Assembly: GCF_030644225.1 (NCBI RefSeq)
Contig: NZ_CP128650.1
Location: 878,001 to 942,000, forward strand
Length of the DNA: 64,000 nt
DNA from: Selenomonas dianae
GTDB taxonomy: Bacteria > Bacillota > Negativicutes > Selenomonadales > Selenomonadaceae
Direction of reading: 5' to 3'
In this document: positions 7,810 through 15,634 of the stretch, one piece after another
Layout of the letters: each line of letters starts with the position of its first letter
How positions within the stretch are numbered: the first letter of the stretch is position 1
Program-made: the position numbers and the translations under genes
The notes under the pieces: model-generated
The model's database searches: none
What the model was told of the DNA's origin: nothing
The model's input: the letters and a program-made list of their open reading frames with translations, nothing else

Positions 7810-8300
7810 GACGCGCGGTTTTTGCGGGCAGTTTTGACCCCGTGACGACGGGGCATATTGATATTGTGGAGCGTGCGGCATCGATGTTCGATGAACTCGT
7901 TGTCTGCATTTTTCACAACATCCGGAAGGATGGTTGTTTTCCTCTGGATGAGCGCGTCCGCTTCCTGCGGGAGGCGACCGCCCATGTGTCGAATGCACGC
8001 GTGGATGTGTTCTCGGGACTCCTGACAGACTATATGAAGCAGCAGAATGCTCGGGTTGTGGTGCGCGGTCTGCGTTCGGTGAAGGATTTCGAGTATGAGG
8101 AGAATCATGCGGCGATGATTCGCCACCTCATGCCGGAAAGTGATACGATATTTTTGCTGACGCGCCCCGATCTGACCTTTGTCAGTTCCTCGGGGGTGCG
8201 TGAGCTGATTCGCTTCCGCGGACCGGTGCAGGGGATTGTTCCGCCGGCGGTCGAGCGGGCAATATTGAAGCTGTATGGAAAAAAGCCCCCTCTGGAATAG
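7806..8300 (+). CDS. coaD: Phosphopantetheine adenylyltransferase
   Basis: A 164-aa enzyme that transfers AMP from ATP to 4'-phosphopantetheine, the penultimate step of coenzyme A synthesis. The nucleotidyltransferase T/HxGH motif is present as TTGHIDI after AGSFDP. RGLRSVKDFEYE binds substrate and the C-terminal SSSGVRE is typical. The ATG at 7806 overlaps the rsmD stop; a longer in-frame start inside rsmD would add residues absent from the family. Length matches CoaD (about 160 aa). Confidence 0.95.
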   Translation: MRRAVFAGSFDPVTTGHIDIVERAASMFDELVVCIFHNIRKDGCFPLDERVRFLREATAHVSNARVDVFSGLLTDYMKQQNARVVVRGLRSVKDFEYEENHAAMIRHLMPESDTIFLLTRPDLTFVSSSGVRELIRFRGPVQGIVPPAVERAILKLYGKKPPLE

Positions 8301-8335
8301 TTTCCCGAGGCTGTGCAGGTAAAGGAGATAGTTTT

Positions 8336-8875
8336 ATGGCAGTAATTGATACGCTGAAAAAGTTGGAAGATCTGGTTGCGGACGCATCGCACCTCCCGTT
8401 CAGCGACAAGGCTCTGGTGAATGACGATGAGATTGTGCATCTCGTGGAGGAGCTGCGCATGGATCTCCCGAAGGAGCTGAACCGCGCGGCAGAGATTATG
8501 CAGGAGCAGGACAATATCATCGGGCGTGCGCGTGAGGAAGCGAAGGATATTGTTGATGCGGCACAGTCACGTGCCAATCAGATGCTTGAGGACAGCGAGA
8601 TTGTCATTCAGGCAAAGGAGCGTGCGCGTGTGATTATGCAGCAGTCGCAGGATCAGGCACGCGAGATCATGGAGCAGGCACAGGCGGGGGCGGCGCGCCT
8701 TCAGAGCGATGCCGATGCCTATGCCAATCAGGTGTTTGAGCAGCTGATCGCCCACGTTGGCAGTACGTTCAAGGGGGTGCAGCAGGCGGAGATGGGGCTG
8801 AATCAGGCGATGAATGTCCTGCGTACGGCAAAGGCGCAGATGAATGCCCCGCAGGAGGATGTGTCGGAGCTCTGA
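8336..8875 (+). CDS. Coiled-coil protein of unknown function between coaD and yceD
   Basis: A 179-aa cytoplasmic protein without signal peptide or membrane segment. A folded-looking N-terminus (about 1-45) is followed by a long charged helical stretch rich in Ala, Glu, Gln and Arg (about 50-165), with heptad-like spacing resembling the stalk of ATP-synthase b/E subunits. Similar genes in Negativicutes are often labelled ATPase, but no Walker motif is present, so that label is not used. A GGAGAT ribosome-binding site precedes the ATG. A role as scaffold in division or ribosome-linked assembly is possible but not shown. Confidence 0.7.
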   Translation: MAVIDTLKKLEDLVADASHLPFSDKALVNDDEIVHLVEELRMDLPKELNRAAEIMQEQDNIIGRAREEAKDIVDAAQSRANQMLEDSEIVIQAKERARVIMQQSQDQAREIMEQAQAGAARLQSDADAYANQVFEQLIAHVGSTFKGVQQAEMGLNQAMNVLRTAKAQMNAPQEDVSEL

Positions 8876-8897
8876 GCATTTTCGTGAAAAACGCTCC

Positions 8898-8926
8898 TTG
8901 ACAACGCCGAAAACCGTCGCTATAAT
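8898..8926 (+). promoter_or_regulatory. Strong sigma-70-type promoter for yceD-rpmF
   Basis: Perfect consensus TTGACA (8898-8903) and TATAAT (8921-8926) with a 17-nt spacer. Expected transcription start is near 8933, only about 11 nt before the yceD ATG, so the mRNA would have almost no leader. Confidence 0.85.
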
Positions 8927-8943
8927 GTGAAAGGTCATGCGTT

Positions 8944-9444
8944 ATGATGAAGCTGGACGTTTCGGGAACTGCGTTCCCGCTTGGTGAGAGCCGTGCATTT
9001 TCCTTTGTGATTTCATCGGACTCCCTTGATCTGGGGGAGTGTGCAGAGCATTTTCGCGGAGAGATTCGTGTGAACGGCTCGGTGATGAACACAGGATCGT
9101 CTCTGCGCGTTGTGGGGACGGTCGGCACATGCCGCAGCTTTATTTGTGACCGCTGCCTCGCGGAGGGGGAGCGGCAGATTGCGCTTGATTTTTCTGAGGA
9201 CTATGCGAAGACTCCGGGAGAAACGGATGAGGCGGTACTCTATGATGGCGAGTCCATCGTACTGGACGATCTCGTACGTGACACCCTCCTTGTGGCTGAG
9301 CCGCTGCGTGAGCTGTGTAAGTCTGACTGCAAGGGGCTCTGTCCGATCTGCGGGCAGAACCTGAATGAGGGGATGTGCGACTGCGATGCATTCGTTCCCG
9401 ATCCCCGACTGGCGGCTTTAGAAAGCCTGTTCAAAAACGATTAA
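8944..9444 (+). CDS. yceD: YceD/DUF177 family protein, 23S rRNA accumulation factor
   Basis: A 166-aa DUF177 protein, the usual partner of rpmF and linked to 23S rRNA accumulation in bacteria. Four cysteine pairs are visible: SFICDRC near residues 62-68 and DCKGLCPICGQ...CDCD near the C-terminus. This suggests metal binding, as in many Firmicute members. Two adjacent ATGs (8944, 8947) are possible. It is expressed from the consensus promoter just upstream and is followed after 15 nt by rpmF. Confidence 0.85.
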   Translation: MMKLDVSGTAFPLGESRAFSFVISSDSLDLGECAEHFRGEIRVNGSVMNTGSSLRVVGTVGTCRSFICDRCLAEGERQIALDFSEDYAKTPGETDEAVLYDGESIVLDDLVRDTLLVAEPLRELCKSDCKGLCPICGQNLNEGMCDCDAFVPDPRLAALESLFKND

Positions 9445-9459
9445 GGAGGTGTATCCAAA

Positions 9460-9639
9460 GTGGCAGTACCAAAGAGAAAAACATCGAAAGCACGCCGTGA
9501 CCGTCGCCGTGCAAACTGGAAGCTCGAAGCGCCGCATTATGTGTCGTGCCCGCAGTGTCATGAGCCGAAGCTCCCGCATCACGTGTGCATGGAGTGCGGT
9601 TTCTATGACGGAAAGCCTGTGGCCGAGGCGGCTGAATGA
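9460..9639 (+). CDS. rpmF: 50S ribosomal protein L32
   Basis: A 59-aa ribosomal protein starting at GTG ([18 protein letters not shown]), preceded by AAGGAGG 8 nt upstream. The basic N-terminus is classic L32. Cys30-x2-Cys33 and Cys43-x2-Cys46 form a zinc ribbon, so this is the C+ zinc-binding version. The yceD-rpmF pairing and the strong promoter upstream fit high expression. Confidence 0.97.
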   Translation: MAVPKRKTSKARRDRRRANWKLEAPHYVSCPQCHEPKLPHHVCMECGFYDGKPVAEAAE

Positions 9640-9649
9640 GAACCATACG

Positions 9650-9700
9650 GAGCTGTTGCAAGAAGTCTGTGGACTTTTTGCAGCAGCTCTTTTATTTTTT
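9650..9700 (+). terminator. Terminator after rpmF
   Basis: Long stem: GAGCTG pairs with CAGCTC, continued inward by a GAAGTC/GACTTT section, followed by TTTTATTTTTT. Confidence 0.8.
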
Positions 9701-9711
9701 ACTCTTTTCTC

Positions 9712-9740
9712 TTGCATTTTTTTTTAGTACCTAGTATAAT
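9712..9740 (+). promoter_or_regulatory. Promoter of the fatty-acid operon with overlapping FapR-type operator
   Basis: TTGCAT (9712-9717), 17-nt spacer, TATAAT (9735-9740). The segment TTAGTACCTAGTATAAT (9724-9740) overlaps the -10 and resembles the FapR site of Bacillus (core TTAGTACCTAGT, partly palindromic). With fapR as first gene this points to autoregulated, malonyl-CoA-responsive control. The match is from memory of the published motif. Confidence 0.7.
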
Positions 9741-9824
9741 TCGCTCAGATTGATAGCAGCAGGTGCTAAAAAATAACGGGTTTATGTGTGGTGTTCTGCA
9801 TAAATTCGGGAGAGGGGCGGGGCG

Positions 9825-10379
9825 ATGACGGAGAAGAAGCGGCGGCGGCAGGAAATACTTGTCAAGGCAGTACGGAAAGAACCGTTTTTGACGGATGAGG
9901 CACTGGCAAAAAAACTTGCTGTGAGTGTACAGACGGTGCGGCTTGACCGTACGGAGCTCGGCATTCCGGAACTGCGTGCACGCGTGCGCAGCCTCGCGGA
10001 GAACGCACGTGAGAAGGTGCGCGCGATTCCACACACCGAGGTGATCGGTGATCTCCTCTCGCTCGAACTGGGGGTGCGTGGGACATCGGCGCTCCGGGTC
10101 ACGGATGATCTCATCTTTGCGGATTCGGAGATTGCGCGCGGTACGGCATTGTTCTCACAGGCAAACTCCCTGGCACTTGCGATCATTGATGCACCCGTCG
10201 CCATGACGGGGATTGCGAATGTAAAATACAAGACCCCGATCAAGAAGGGGGATACGGTCATCGCATATGCGGAGATTGTCAAGGTTCGCGGCAATAAGAT
10301 TTTTGTCTGGGTTAAGACCTATCGCGAGGACAAAGAGGTTTTTCGCGCCAAATTTATTGTGGTATCCCTCCAGCGGTGA
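9825..10379 (+). CDS. fapR: Transcriptional repressor of fatty-acid synthesis FapR
   Basis: A 184-aa FapR. An N-terminal DeoR-like helix-turn-helix (about 10-50, DEALAKKLAVSVQTVRLDR) precedes a hotdog-fold effector domain (about 95-184) that binds malonyl-CoA in characterised FapR proteins. Typical segments include GVRGTSALRV and a C-terminal FIVVSL. It heads the lipid operon, and a FapR-like operator overlaps the promoter upstream. Its start is about 80 nt downstream of that promoter; plsX follows after 29 nt. Confidence 0.93.
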   Translation: MTEKKRRRQEILVKAVRKEPFLTDEALAKKLAVSVQTVRLDRTELGIPELRARVRSLAENAREKVRAIPHTEVIGDLLSLELGVRGTSALRVTDDLIFADSEIARGTALFSQANSLALAIIDAPVAMTGIANVKYKTPIKKGDTVIAYAEIVKVRGNKIFVWVKTYREDKEVFRAKFIVVSLQR

Positions 10380-10408
10380 GGGATCGGCATGGAGGAAGGG
10401 AGTGCAGG

Positions 10409-11422
10409 ATGCGTATAGCGATTGACGCAATGGGTGGAGACTTTGCACCGAGGGAGATCGTGCAGGGAGCGGTGGCTGCCGCAAAGAAATATGACTGTGA
10501 GATTGTGCTGATCGGTGACGAGAAGCAGATTCGTGCGGAGCTTCACGGTGAGGACGCTGCGGCTCTGCGCATCTCCGTTGTACATGCCTCCGAGGTAATC
10601 GGGATGAATGAGCATCCTGCCGAGGCGGTGCGTACGAAAAAGGATTCCTCCATCGTTGTTGCGACACGCCTCGTGAGGGAGGGCAGCTGTGATGCGGTGT
10701 TCTCCGCCGGCTCGACGGGGGCAGCGGTTGCGGCGGCACAACTGATCCTGCATCGCATTCGCGGTGTCGGTCGTCCTGCGATTGCGACACCGATGCCGAC
10801 CCCCGATGGTGTGACGCTCATGCTCGACTCGGGCGCGAATGTGGATTCCAGACCCGAGCATCTCGTGCAGAGTGCTGTCATGGGCTCGCTCTATGCACAG
10901 CATGTATTCGGCATCGAACGCCCGCGCGTCGGACTTCTCAATATCGGTGAGGAGGAAACGAAGGGGAATGAACAGGCGAAGGAAACCTATCCGCTGCTCA
11001 AGGCGGAACACAATATTAATTTCTGTGGCAATGCCGAGGGTCGCGATGTGCCAAAGGGAAACTTCGATGTTGTGATTTGTGATGGATTTGTCGGCAATGT
11101 TGTGTTAAAATTTGCGGAGGGGCTTGCGAAAACAATTTTGGGTCTCATCCGCGAGGAGATTCGCGGGGCGGGGCTGATGGCAAAGCTGGGGGCATTGCTT
11201 CTCATGCCGACACTGCGCCGCCTCGGCAAACGGCTCGATGTCAGGGAGTACGGCGGTGCGCCGCTCCTCGGCGTGAACGGCTGCTGTGTGATCGGTCACG
11301 GATCGTCGGACGCCAAGTCCGTTGCAAGTGCGATTGGCGTGACCGTGGACTATGTGAATGGAAAAGTGCTGGATCAGATTCGTGATGCTCTGGCAAAGAA
11401 GGGGGATTCGGATCGTGCCTAA
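10409..11422 (+). CDS. plsX: Phosphate acyltransferase PlsX
   Basis: A 337-aa enzyme that converts acyl-ACP to acyl-phosphate for phospholipid synthesis. Family signatures: MRIAIDAMGGDFAP at the N-terminus, FSAGSTGA near residue 98, and GLLNIGEEETKGNEQ in the middle. The ATG at 10409 follows GGAAGGGAG and matches the family start; an in-frame start at 10376 would overlap the fapR stop. It links phospholipid synthesis to the fatty-acid genes that follow, as in other FapR regulons. Confidence 0.95.
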   Translation: MRIAIDAMGGDFAPREIVQGAVAAAKKYDCEIVLIGDEKQIRAELHGEDAAALRISVVHASEVIGMNEHPAEAVRTKKDSSIVVATRLVREGSCDAVFSAGSTGAAVAAAQLILHRIRGVGRPAIATPMPTPDGVTLMLDSGANVDSRPEHLVQSAVMGSLYAQHVFGIERPRVGLLNIGEEETKGNEQAKETYPLLKAEHNINFCGNAEGRDVPKGNFDVVICDGFVGNVVLKFAEGLAKTILGLIREEIRGAGLMAKLGALLLMPTLRRLGKRLDVREYGGAPLLGVNGCCVIGHGSSDAKSVASAIGVTVDYVNGKVLDQIRDALAKKGDSDRA

Positions 11423-12419
11423 GATCAGTGCAGGCATCCTCGGAACAGGCTACTGTGTTCCGGAGCGGGTGCTGACGAATTTCGACCTTGAGAAAATGGT
11501 TCAGACGAATGATGCGTGGATTGTTGAGCGCACGGGCATTCATGAGCGGCGGATTGCTGCCGAGGGGGAACCGGTTTCCGTGCTCGCGCAGCATGCGGCG
11601 GAGATGGCTCTTGCAGATGCGGACGTGGATGCCGCCGATCTGGATCTCATCATCATGGCGACGCTCACGTCCGACCGCATCATCCCCGCGACGGCGTGCG
11701 TGCTGCAGGATCGCCTCGGAGCAAAACATGCGGCGGCGTTCGATCTCTCAGCTGCGTGTTCCGGCTTTGTCTATGCCTCCTCCATTGCGACACAGTTCAT
11801 TGAGAGAGGCGTTTACCGCCATGTTCTCGTGATCGGCGGTGAGACCCTGTCCAAGGTCGTGGACTGGCAGGATCGCAATACCTGCATTCTCTTCGGCGAC
11901 GGCGCAGGAGCTGCTGTATTCGGAGCGGTCGAGGAGGGCTATGGCATACGCTCCTTTGACCTCGGCAGTGACGGGGCGGGCGGCGATGTCCTCGACATTC
12001 CGTCGAGTGGTAGTCTTTGTCCTGTGACACCGGAGACGATAGAAAAACGACTCAACTACGTTCACATGGACGGCAAGGCGGTGTTCCGATTTGCGACGAA
12101 GGTCATGGGACGCACCGTGGAGACTTCTCTCGAACGTGCGGGAATGCAGCGGGAGGAGTTGGACTATCTCGTCCCGCATCAGGCGAATATCCGTATTATC
12201 CAGGCGGCAGCCAAAAGGCTTCACATGCCGATGGACAAGGTTATTATAAATATTCATCGTTACGGCAATATGTCTGCCGCATCCATCCCTGTCGCCCTCG
12301 CGGAGGCGGCGCACGCGCAGCAGTTCAAAAAGGGAGACAACATTGCCCTGGCAGGGTTCGGCGCGGGACTTACGTGGGCATCGTGTATTATGAAATGGGC
12401 GAAGGAGGAAAAGGATTAA
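11415..12419 (+). CDS. fabH: 3-oxoacyl-ACP synthase III (FabH)
   Basis: A 334-aa condensing enzyme that starts fatty-acid chains from acetyl-CoA and malonyl-ACP. The catalytic triad is visible: Cys115 (LSAACSGF), His in VPHQANIRI and Asn in YGNMSAASIP. A GTG at 11415 (VPKISAGILGTG) is the likely start. It overlaps plsX by 8 nt and has AAGGGGG upstream; a longer in-frame ATG at 11358 lies deep inside plsX. It is followed by fabK with TAATG overlap. Confidence 0.95.
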   Translation: MPKISAGILGTGYCVPERVLTNFDLEKMVQTNDAWIVERTGIHERRIAAEGEPVSVLAQHAAEMALADADVDAADLDLIIMATLTSDRIIPATACVLQDRLGAKHAAAFDLSAACSGFVYASSIATQFIERGVYRHVLVIGGETLSKVVDWQDRNTCILFGDGAGAAVFGAVEEGYGIRSFDLGSDGAGGDVLDIPSSGSLCPVTPETIEKRLNYVHMDGKAVFRFATKVMGRTVETSLERAGMQREELDYLVPHQANIRIIQAAAKRLHMPMDKVIINIHRYGNMSAASIPVALAEAAHAQQFKKGDNIALAGFGAGLTWASCIMKWAKEEKD

Positions 12420-13366
12420 TGTTTGAACACAATCCAATCTGTCAGATGCTTGGCATCAGGTATCCGATCTTCCAAGGTGGCATGGCATGGATTGGCACAG
12501 CGGAACTTGCCTCTGCCGTTTCCAATGCCGGGGGTCTTGGTCTGATCGGTGCGGGTCATATGCCGCCTGACGCGCTCAGAAGCGAGATCCATAAGGTCAA
12601 GGGGTGGACGGATAAACCGTTCGGTGTGAACGTCATGCTCATGAGCCCCTTTGTCAAGGAGGTCATGCAGGTTGTTCTTGAGGAACGCGTTCCCGTCATT
12701 ACGACGGGGGCGGGCAATCCCGGCGAGTATGTGCCGGCGCTCAAGGAGATCGGCTCGAAGGTGATCCCTGTCGTTGCATCGGTGGCACTCGCACGCCGCC
12801 TCGTGCGCACGGGCGTGGATGCCGTGATCGCCGAGGGCACGGAGTCCGGCGGTCACATTGGCGAGATCACAACGATGGCTCTTCTGCCGCAGGTGGTGGA
12901 TGCCGTGGACGTACCCGTCATCGGTGCGGGTGGCATCGGTGATGCACGCGGTATGGCGGCGGCGTTTGCGCTCGGTGCGCAGGCGATCCAGATGGGCTCA
13001 CGCTTTGTCATGAGCGAGGAGTGCATTGCACATCCGAACTACAAAAACGCCGTTCTCAAGGCAAAGGATCGCTCGACGGTTGTCACGGGGCGTTCGCTCG
13101 GACATCCCGCGCGCGTTCTGCAGAACAAACTCTCCCGCAAGTATGAGGAGATGGAGGCTGCGGGCGCATCGAATGAGGAGCTCGAACAGCTTGGTGTCGG
13201 CAGTCTGCACCGTGCAACGCACGAGGGCGATGTCGAAAACGGCTCGGTCATGATCGGTGAGATCTCCGGAATGCTTTCGGACATCAAGCCGGTCGCGCAG
13301 ATCATCGCGGATATTGTGGGTGGACTTCCGGGCGCGTTTGACGCAGCACGCAAGACCTGTGAGTAA
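12419..13366 (+). CDS. fabK: Enoyl-ACP reductase II (FabK)
   Basis: A 315-aa FMN-dependent TIM-barrel enoyl-ACP reductase that completes each elongation cycle with NAD(P)H. Signatures: PIFQGGMAWIG at the N-terminus, EGTESGGHIGE, and the phosphate-binding VIGAGGIGDARGMAAAFALGA. The ATG at 12419 overlaps the fabH stop (TAATG). No fabI is seen in the cluster, so FabK is probably the main enoyl reductase, as in streptococci and clostridia. FabK is intrinsically triclosan-tolerant in other bacteria. Confidence 0.94.
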   Translation: MFEHNPICQMLGIRYPIFQGGMAWIGTAELASAVSNAGGLGLIGAGHMPPDALRSEIHKVKGWTDKPFGVNVMLMSPFVKEVMQVVLEERVPVITTGAGNPGEYVPALKEIGSKVIPVVASVALARRLVRTGVDAVIAEGTESGGHIGEITTMALLPQVVDAVDVPVIGAGGIGDARGMAAAFALGAQAIQMGSRFVMSEECIAHPNYKNAVLKAKDRSTVVTGRSLGHPARVLQNKLSRKYEEMEAAGASNEELEQLGVGSLHRATHEGDVENGSVMIGEISGMLSDIKPVAQIIADIVGGLPGAFDAARKTCE

Positions 13367-13377
13367 GGAGTTCAGCT

Positions 13378-14313
13378 ATGGGAAAACTCGCATTTTTGTT
13401 CCCGGGACAGGGAGCGCAAGTTGTCGGCATGGGCAAGGATTTCTTCGATGCCTATGATCTCGCAAAAAAACGTTTTGCCGAGGCGGATGAGGCACTCGGC
13501 TACTCCATCAGCAAGCTCTGCTTTGAGGGACCTGCCGACCGGCTGCAGCTGACCGAGCATACACAGCCCGCGATTCTCACGGTCGCAGTCATTGCCTCTG
13601 AGATCCTGCGCAGTGAGGGCGTTGTACCTGAGATCGCGGCGGGGCACAGCCTCGGAGAGTATGCCGCGCTTGTTGCGGCGGGCGTACTCTCCTTCCGGGA
13701 TGCCGTTCTGCTCGTACACAAGCGCGGTGCCTATATGCAGGAAGCTGTTCCTGTGGGCGAGGGCGCAATGGCTGCGATCATCGGTCTTGATGATGAGACG
13801 ATTATCTCCGTGTGCGCCGAGGCGAGTGCAGTGGGTGCGGTTCAGGCGGTGAACTTCAACTGCCCGGGACAGACCGTCATCGCCGGTACGGCAAAGGGTG
13901 TGGAGAAGGCGGTTGCGGACTTGCAGGCAAAGGGGGCGAAGAAGGCGGTCATTCTGCCCGTTTCGGCACCGTTCCACTCGACGCTGATGGAGCCGGCGGC
14001 AAAGAAACTCGCGGCGGAGCTGGACAAGGTGCAGCTGCATGATGCGGCGTTCCCTGTCGTTTCGAACTATACGGGCGGCATTCAGCAGACGGCGGCGGAG
14101 ATCAAGGCGAACCTTGTCGCTCAGGCGGATCATCCTGTGCGCTGGATTGCCTGTGTGAATACCATGCGCGACTTCGGTGCGGACATCTATGTCGAGTGTG
14201 GTCCGGGCAAGACACTCGCGGGCTTCAACAAGCGCATCGACAAGGCCTTGAAGAACCTGAACGTTGAGAATGTGGAATCCCTGCAAAAAACGCTTGACAC
14301 ATTAAAGAAGTAA
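13378..14313 (+). CDS. fabD: Malonyl-CoA:ACP transacylase (FabD)
   Basis: A 311-aa transacylase that loads malonate onto ACP. The nucleophile elbow GHSLGEY places the catalytic Ser at 91. FLFPGQGAQ at the N-terminus and SAPFHSTLM, with the catalytic His near residue 200, complete the family pattern. An AAGGAG site precedes the ATG. It sits 11 nt after fabK in the same operon. Confidence 0.95.
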   Translation: MGKLAFLFPGQGAQVVGMGKDFFDAYDLAKKRFAEADEALGYSISKLCFEGPADRLQLTEHTQPAILTVAVIASEILRSEGVVPEIAAGHSLGEYAALVAAGVLSFRDAVLLVHKRGAYMQEAVPVGEGAMAAIIGLDDETIISVCAEASAVGAVQAVNFNCPGQTVIAGTAKGVEKAVADLQAKGAKKAVILPVSAPFHSTLMEPAAKKLAAELDKVQLHDAAFPVVSNYTGGIQQTAAEIKANLVAQADHPVRWIACVNTMRDFGADIYVECGPGKTLAGFNKRIDKALKNLNVENVESLQKTLDTLKK

Positions 14314-14350
14314 TGATTAAATGAATTCGGTGCGATTAAGGAGGAAACTT

Positions 14351-15094
14351 ATGCTTCTTGAGGGAAAAGTTGCTCTTGTTACGGGCGGATCACGCGGCAT
14401 TGGTCGTGCGATTGCCCTTCGGCTTGCACAGGAGGGAGCGAAGGTTGCCGTCAACTATGCGGGCAATCAGGCTGCCGCAGAGGAAGTCAAGGCGCTCATC
14501 GAGGAGCAGGGCGGTACGGCGATGCTCGTACAGGCAGATGTTTCAGACAGTGTGCTCGCTGCCGAGATGGTCACGCGTGTGCATGAGCAGCTCGACGGGC
14601 TCGACATCCTCGTCAACAATGCGGGGATTACGCGCGATACGCTGCTTCTCCGTATGAAGGATGAGGATTTCGACGCAGTGATCGGAACGAATCTGAGGGG
14701 GATTTATGCGTGTACCAAGGCGGCTGCAAAGTTTATGACGAAGCAGCGCAGTGGGCGCATTGTGAATCTCTCCTCCGTAGTCGGCGAGATCGGCAACGTG
14801 GGGCAGACGAACTACGCCGCCGCAAAGGCGGGCGTAATCGGCTTCTCAAAGGCTGCGGCAAAGGAGTTTGCGCCGCGCGGGATTACGGTCAACGTCGTTG
14901 CTCCCGGTTTTATTGACACCGACATGACGGCGGTTCTCAAGGATTCGATTCGTGAGAAAATCGTGGCGGGCATCCCCCTTGGGGCACTCGGAAAACCGGA
15001 GAATGTTGCCGATGCTGTTCTCTTTCTCGTAAGTGATGCAGCATCGTACATTACTGGCCAGACGCTGAATGTTGACGGCGGTATGGTTATGTAG
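14351..15094 (+). CDS. fabG: 3-oxoacyl-ACP reductase (FabG)
   Basis: A 247-aa short-chain dehydrogenase that reduces 3-oxoacyl-ACP with NADPH. Cofactor loop TGGSRGIGRAIA at residues 11-22, NNAG at about 90, catalytic Ser (NLSSVVGE) and YAAAK are visible. The ATG at 14351 with GGAGG 6 nt upstream gives the standard start; an upstream in-frame ATG at 14321 would add ten non-homologous residues. The C-terminus ITGQTLNVDGGMVM is typical. Confidence 0.96.
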   Translation: MLLEGKVALVTGGSRGIGRAIALRLAQEGAKVAVNYAGNQAAAEEVKALIEEQGGTAMLVQADVSDSVLAAEMVTRVHEQLDGLDILVNNAGITRDTLLLRMKDEDFDAVIGTNLRGIYACTKAAAKFMTKQRSGRIVNLSSVVGEIGNVGQTNYAAAKAGVIGFSKAAAKEFAPRGITVNVVAPGFIDTDMTAVLKDSIREKIVAGIPLGALGKPENVADAVLFLVSDAASYITGQTLNVDGGMVM

Positions 15095-15129
15095 CATATA
15101 ACAACATCTATTAAAGGAGGTGAACACGC

Positions 15130-15360
15130 ATGGCAACGTTTGACAAGGTTCGCGACATCGTCGTCGAGCAGCTTGGCTCGGAGGCTGATGAAGTCACTCT
15201 CGAGTCCACCTTCATTGACGATCTTGGCGCGGATTCGCTCGACATCGTTGAACTCATTATGGCTTTCGAGGAGGAATTCAATGTAGAAATCCCCGACGAG
15301 GCTGCTGAGAAAATTAAGACGGTTCAGGATGTCGTCAACTACATCGATCAGAACAAGTAA
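15130..15360 (+). CDS. acpP: Acyl carrier protein
   Basis: A 76-aa acidic ACP. The phosphopantetheine attachment site is Ser36 in [12 protein letters not shown]. The strong AAAGGAGGTGAA ribosome-binding site suits the high expression expected of ACP. A terminator follows about 47 nt downstream, so transcripts from the fapR promoter probably end or attenuate here before the next three genes. Confidence 0.97.
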   Translation: MATFDKVRDIVVEQLGSEADEVTLESTFIDDLGADSLDIVELIMAFEEEFNVEIPDEAAEKIKTVQDVVNYIDQNK

Positions 15361-15406
15361 GTCGCAGCGGCATTTGACCGCAACTGTGCACACAAACGGT
15401 CTTTTA

Positions 15407-15446
15407 GAGAAATCCCGTGACAGCTCAGGCGCACGGGATTTTTCTC
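15407..15446 (+). terminator. Rho-independent terminator after acpP
   Basis: Stem GAGAAATCCCGTG/CACGGGATTTTTCTC with the T-run inside the descending arm. It separates acpP from the flavoprotein-fabF-rnc part of the cluster. From here to 15634 (about 190 nt) I see no gene. Two imperfect copies of TGATGAACGC...TGCTGTGA occur near 15481 and 15585. Confidence 0.75.
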
Positions 15447-15634
15447 AAAAGACATCATTAAATTTGCATACAATCAGGGCTGATGAACGCCCTGCTGTGA
15501 TACATCCGCCTTCCGGCCGGCGGGATATTTGAGAGCAATGGTTGGAGGGGGGAGTCAAAACTTCTTGCGGAGAGATTGGCGTTTGATGAACGCTGTGCTG
15601 CTGTGAAGCATACTCTCCCGATTGGAGGGCTTAT

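Noticed and set aside
8336-8875. ATPase annotation for the coiled-coil protein
   Set aside because: No Walker A or B motif; only a long charged helix.
15447-15634. Riboswitch or T-box between acpP and the flavoprotein gene
   Set aside because: Two imperfect repeats are present, but no T-box sequence, specifier loop or terminator/antiterminator pair could be found.
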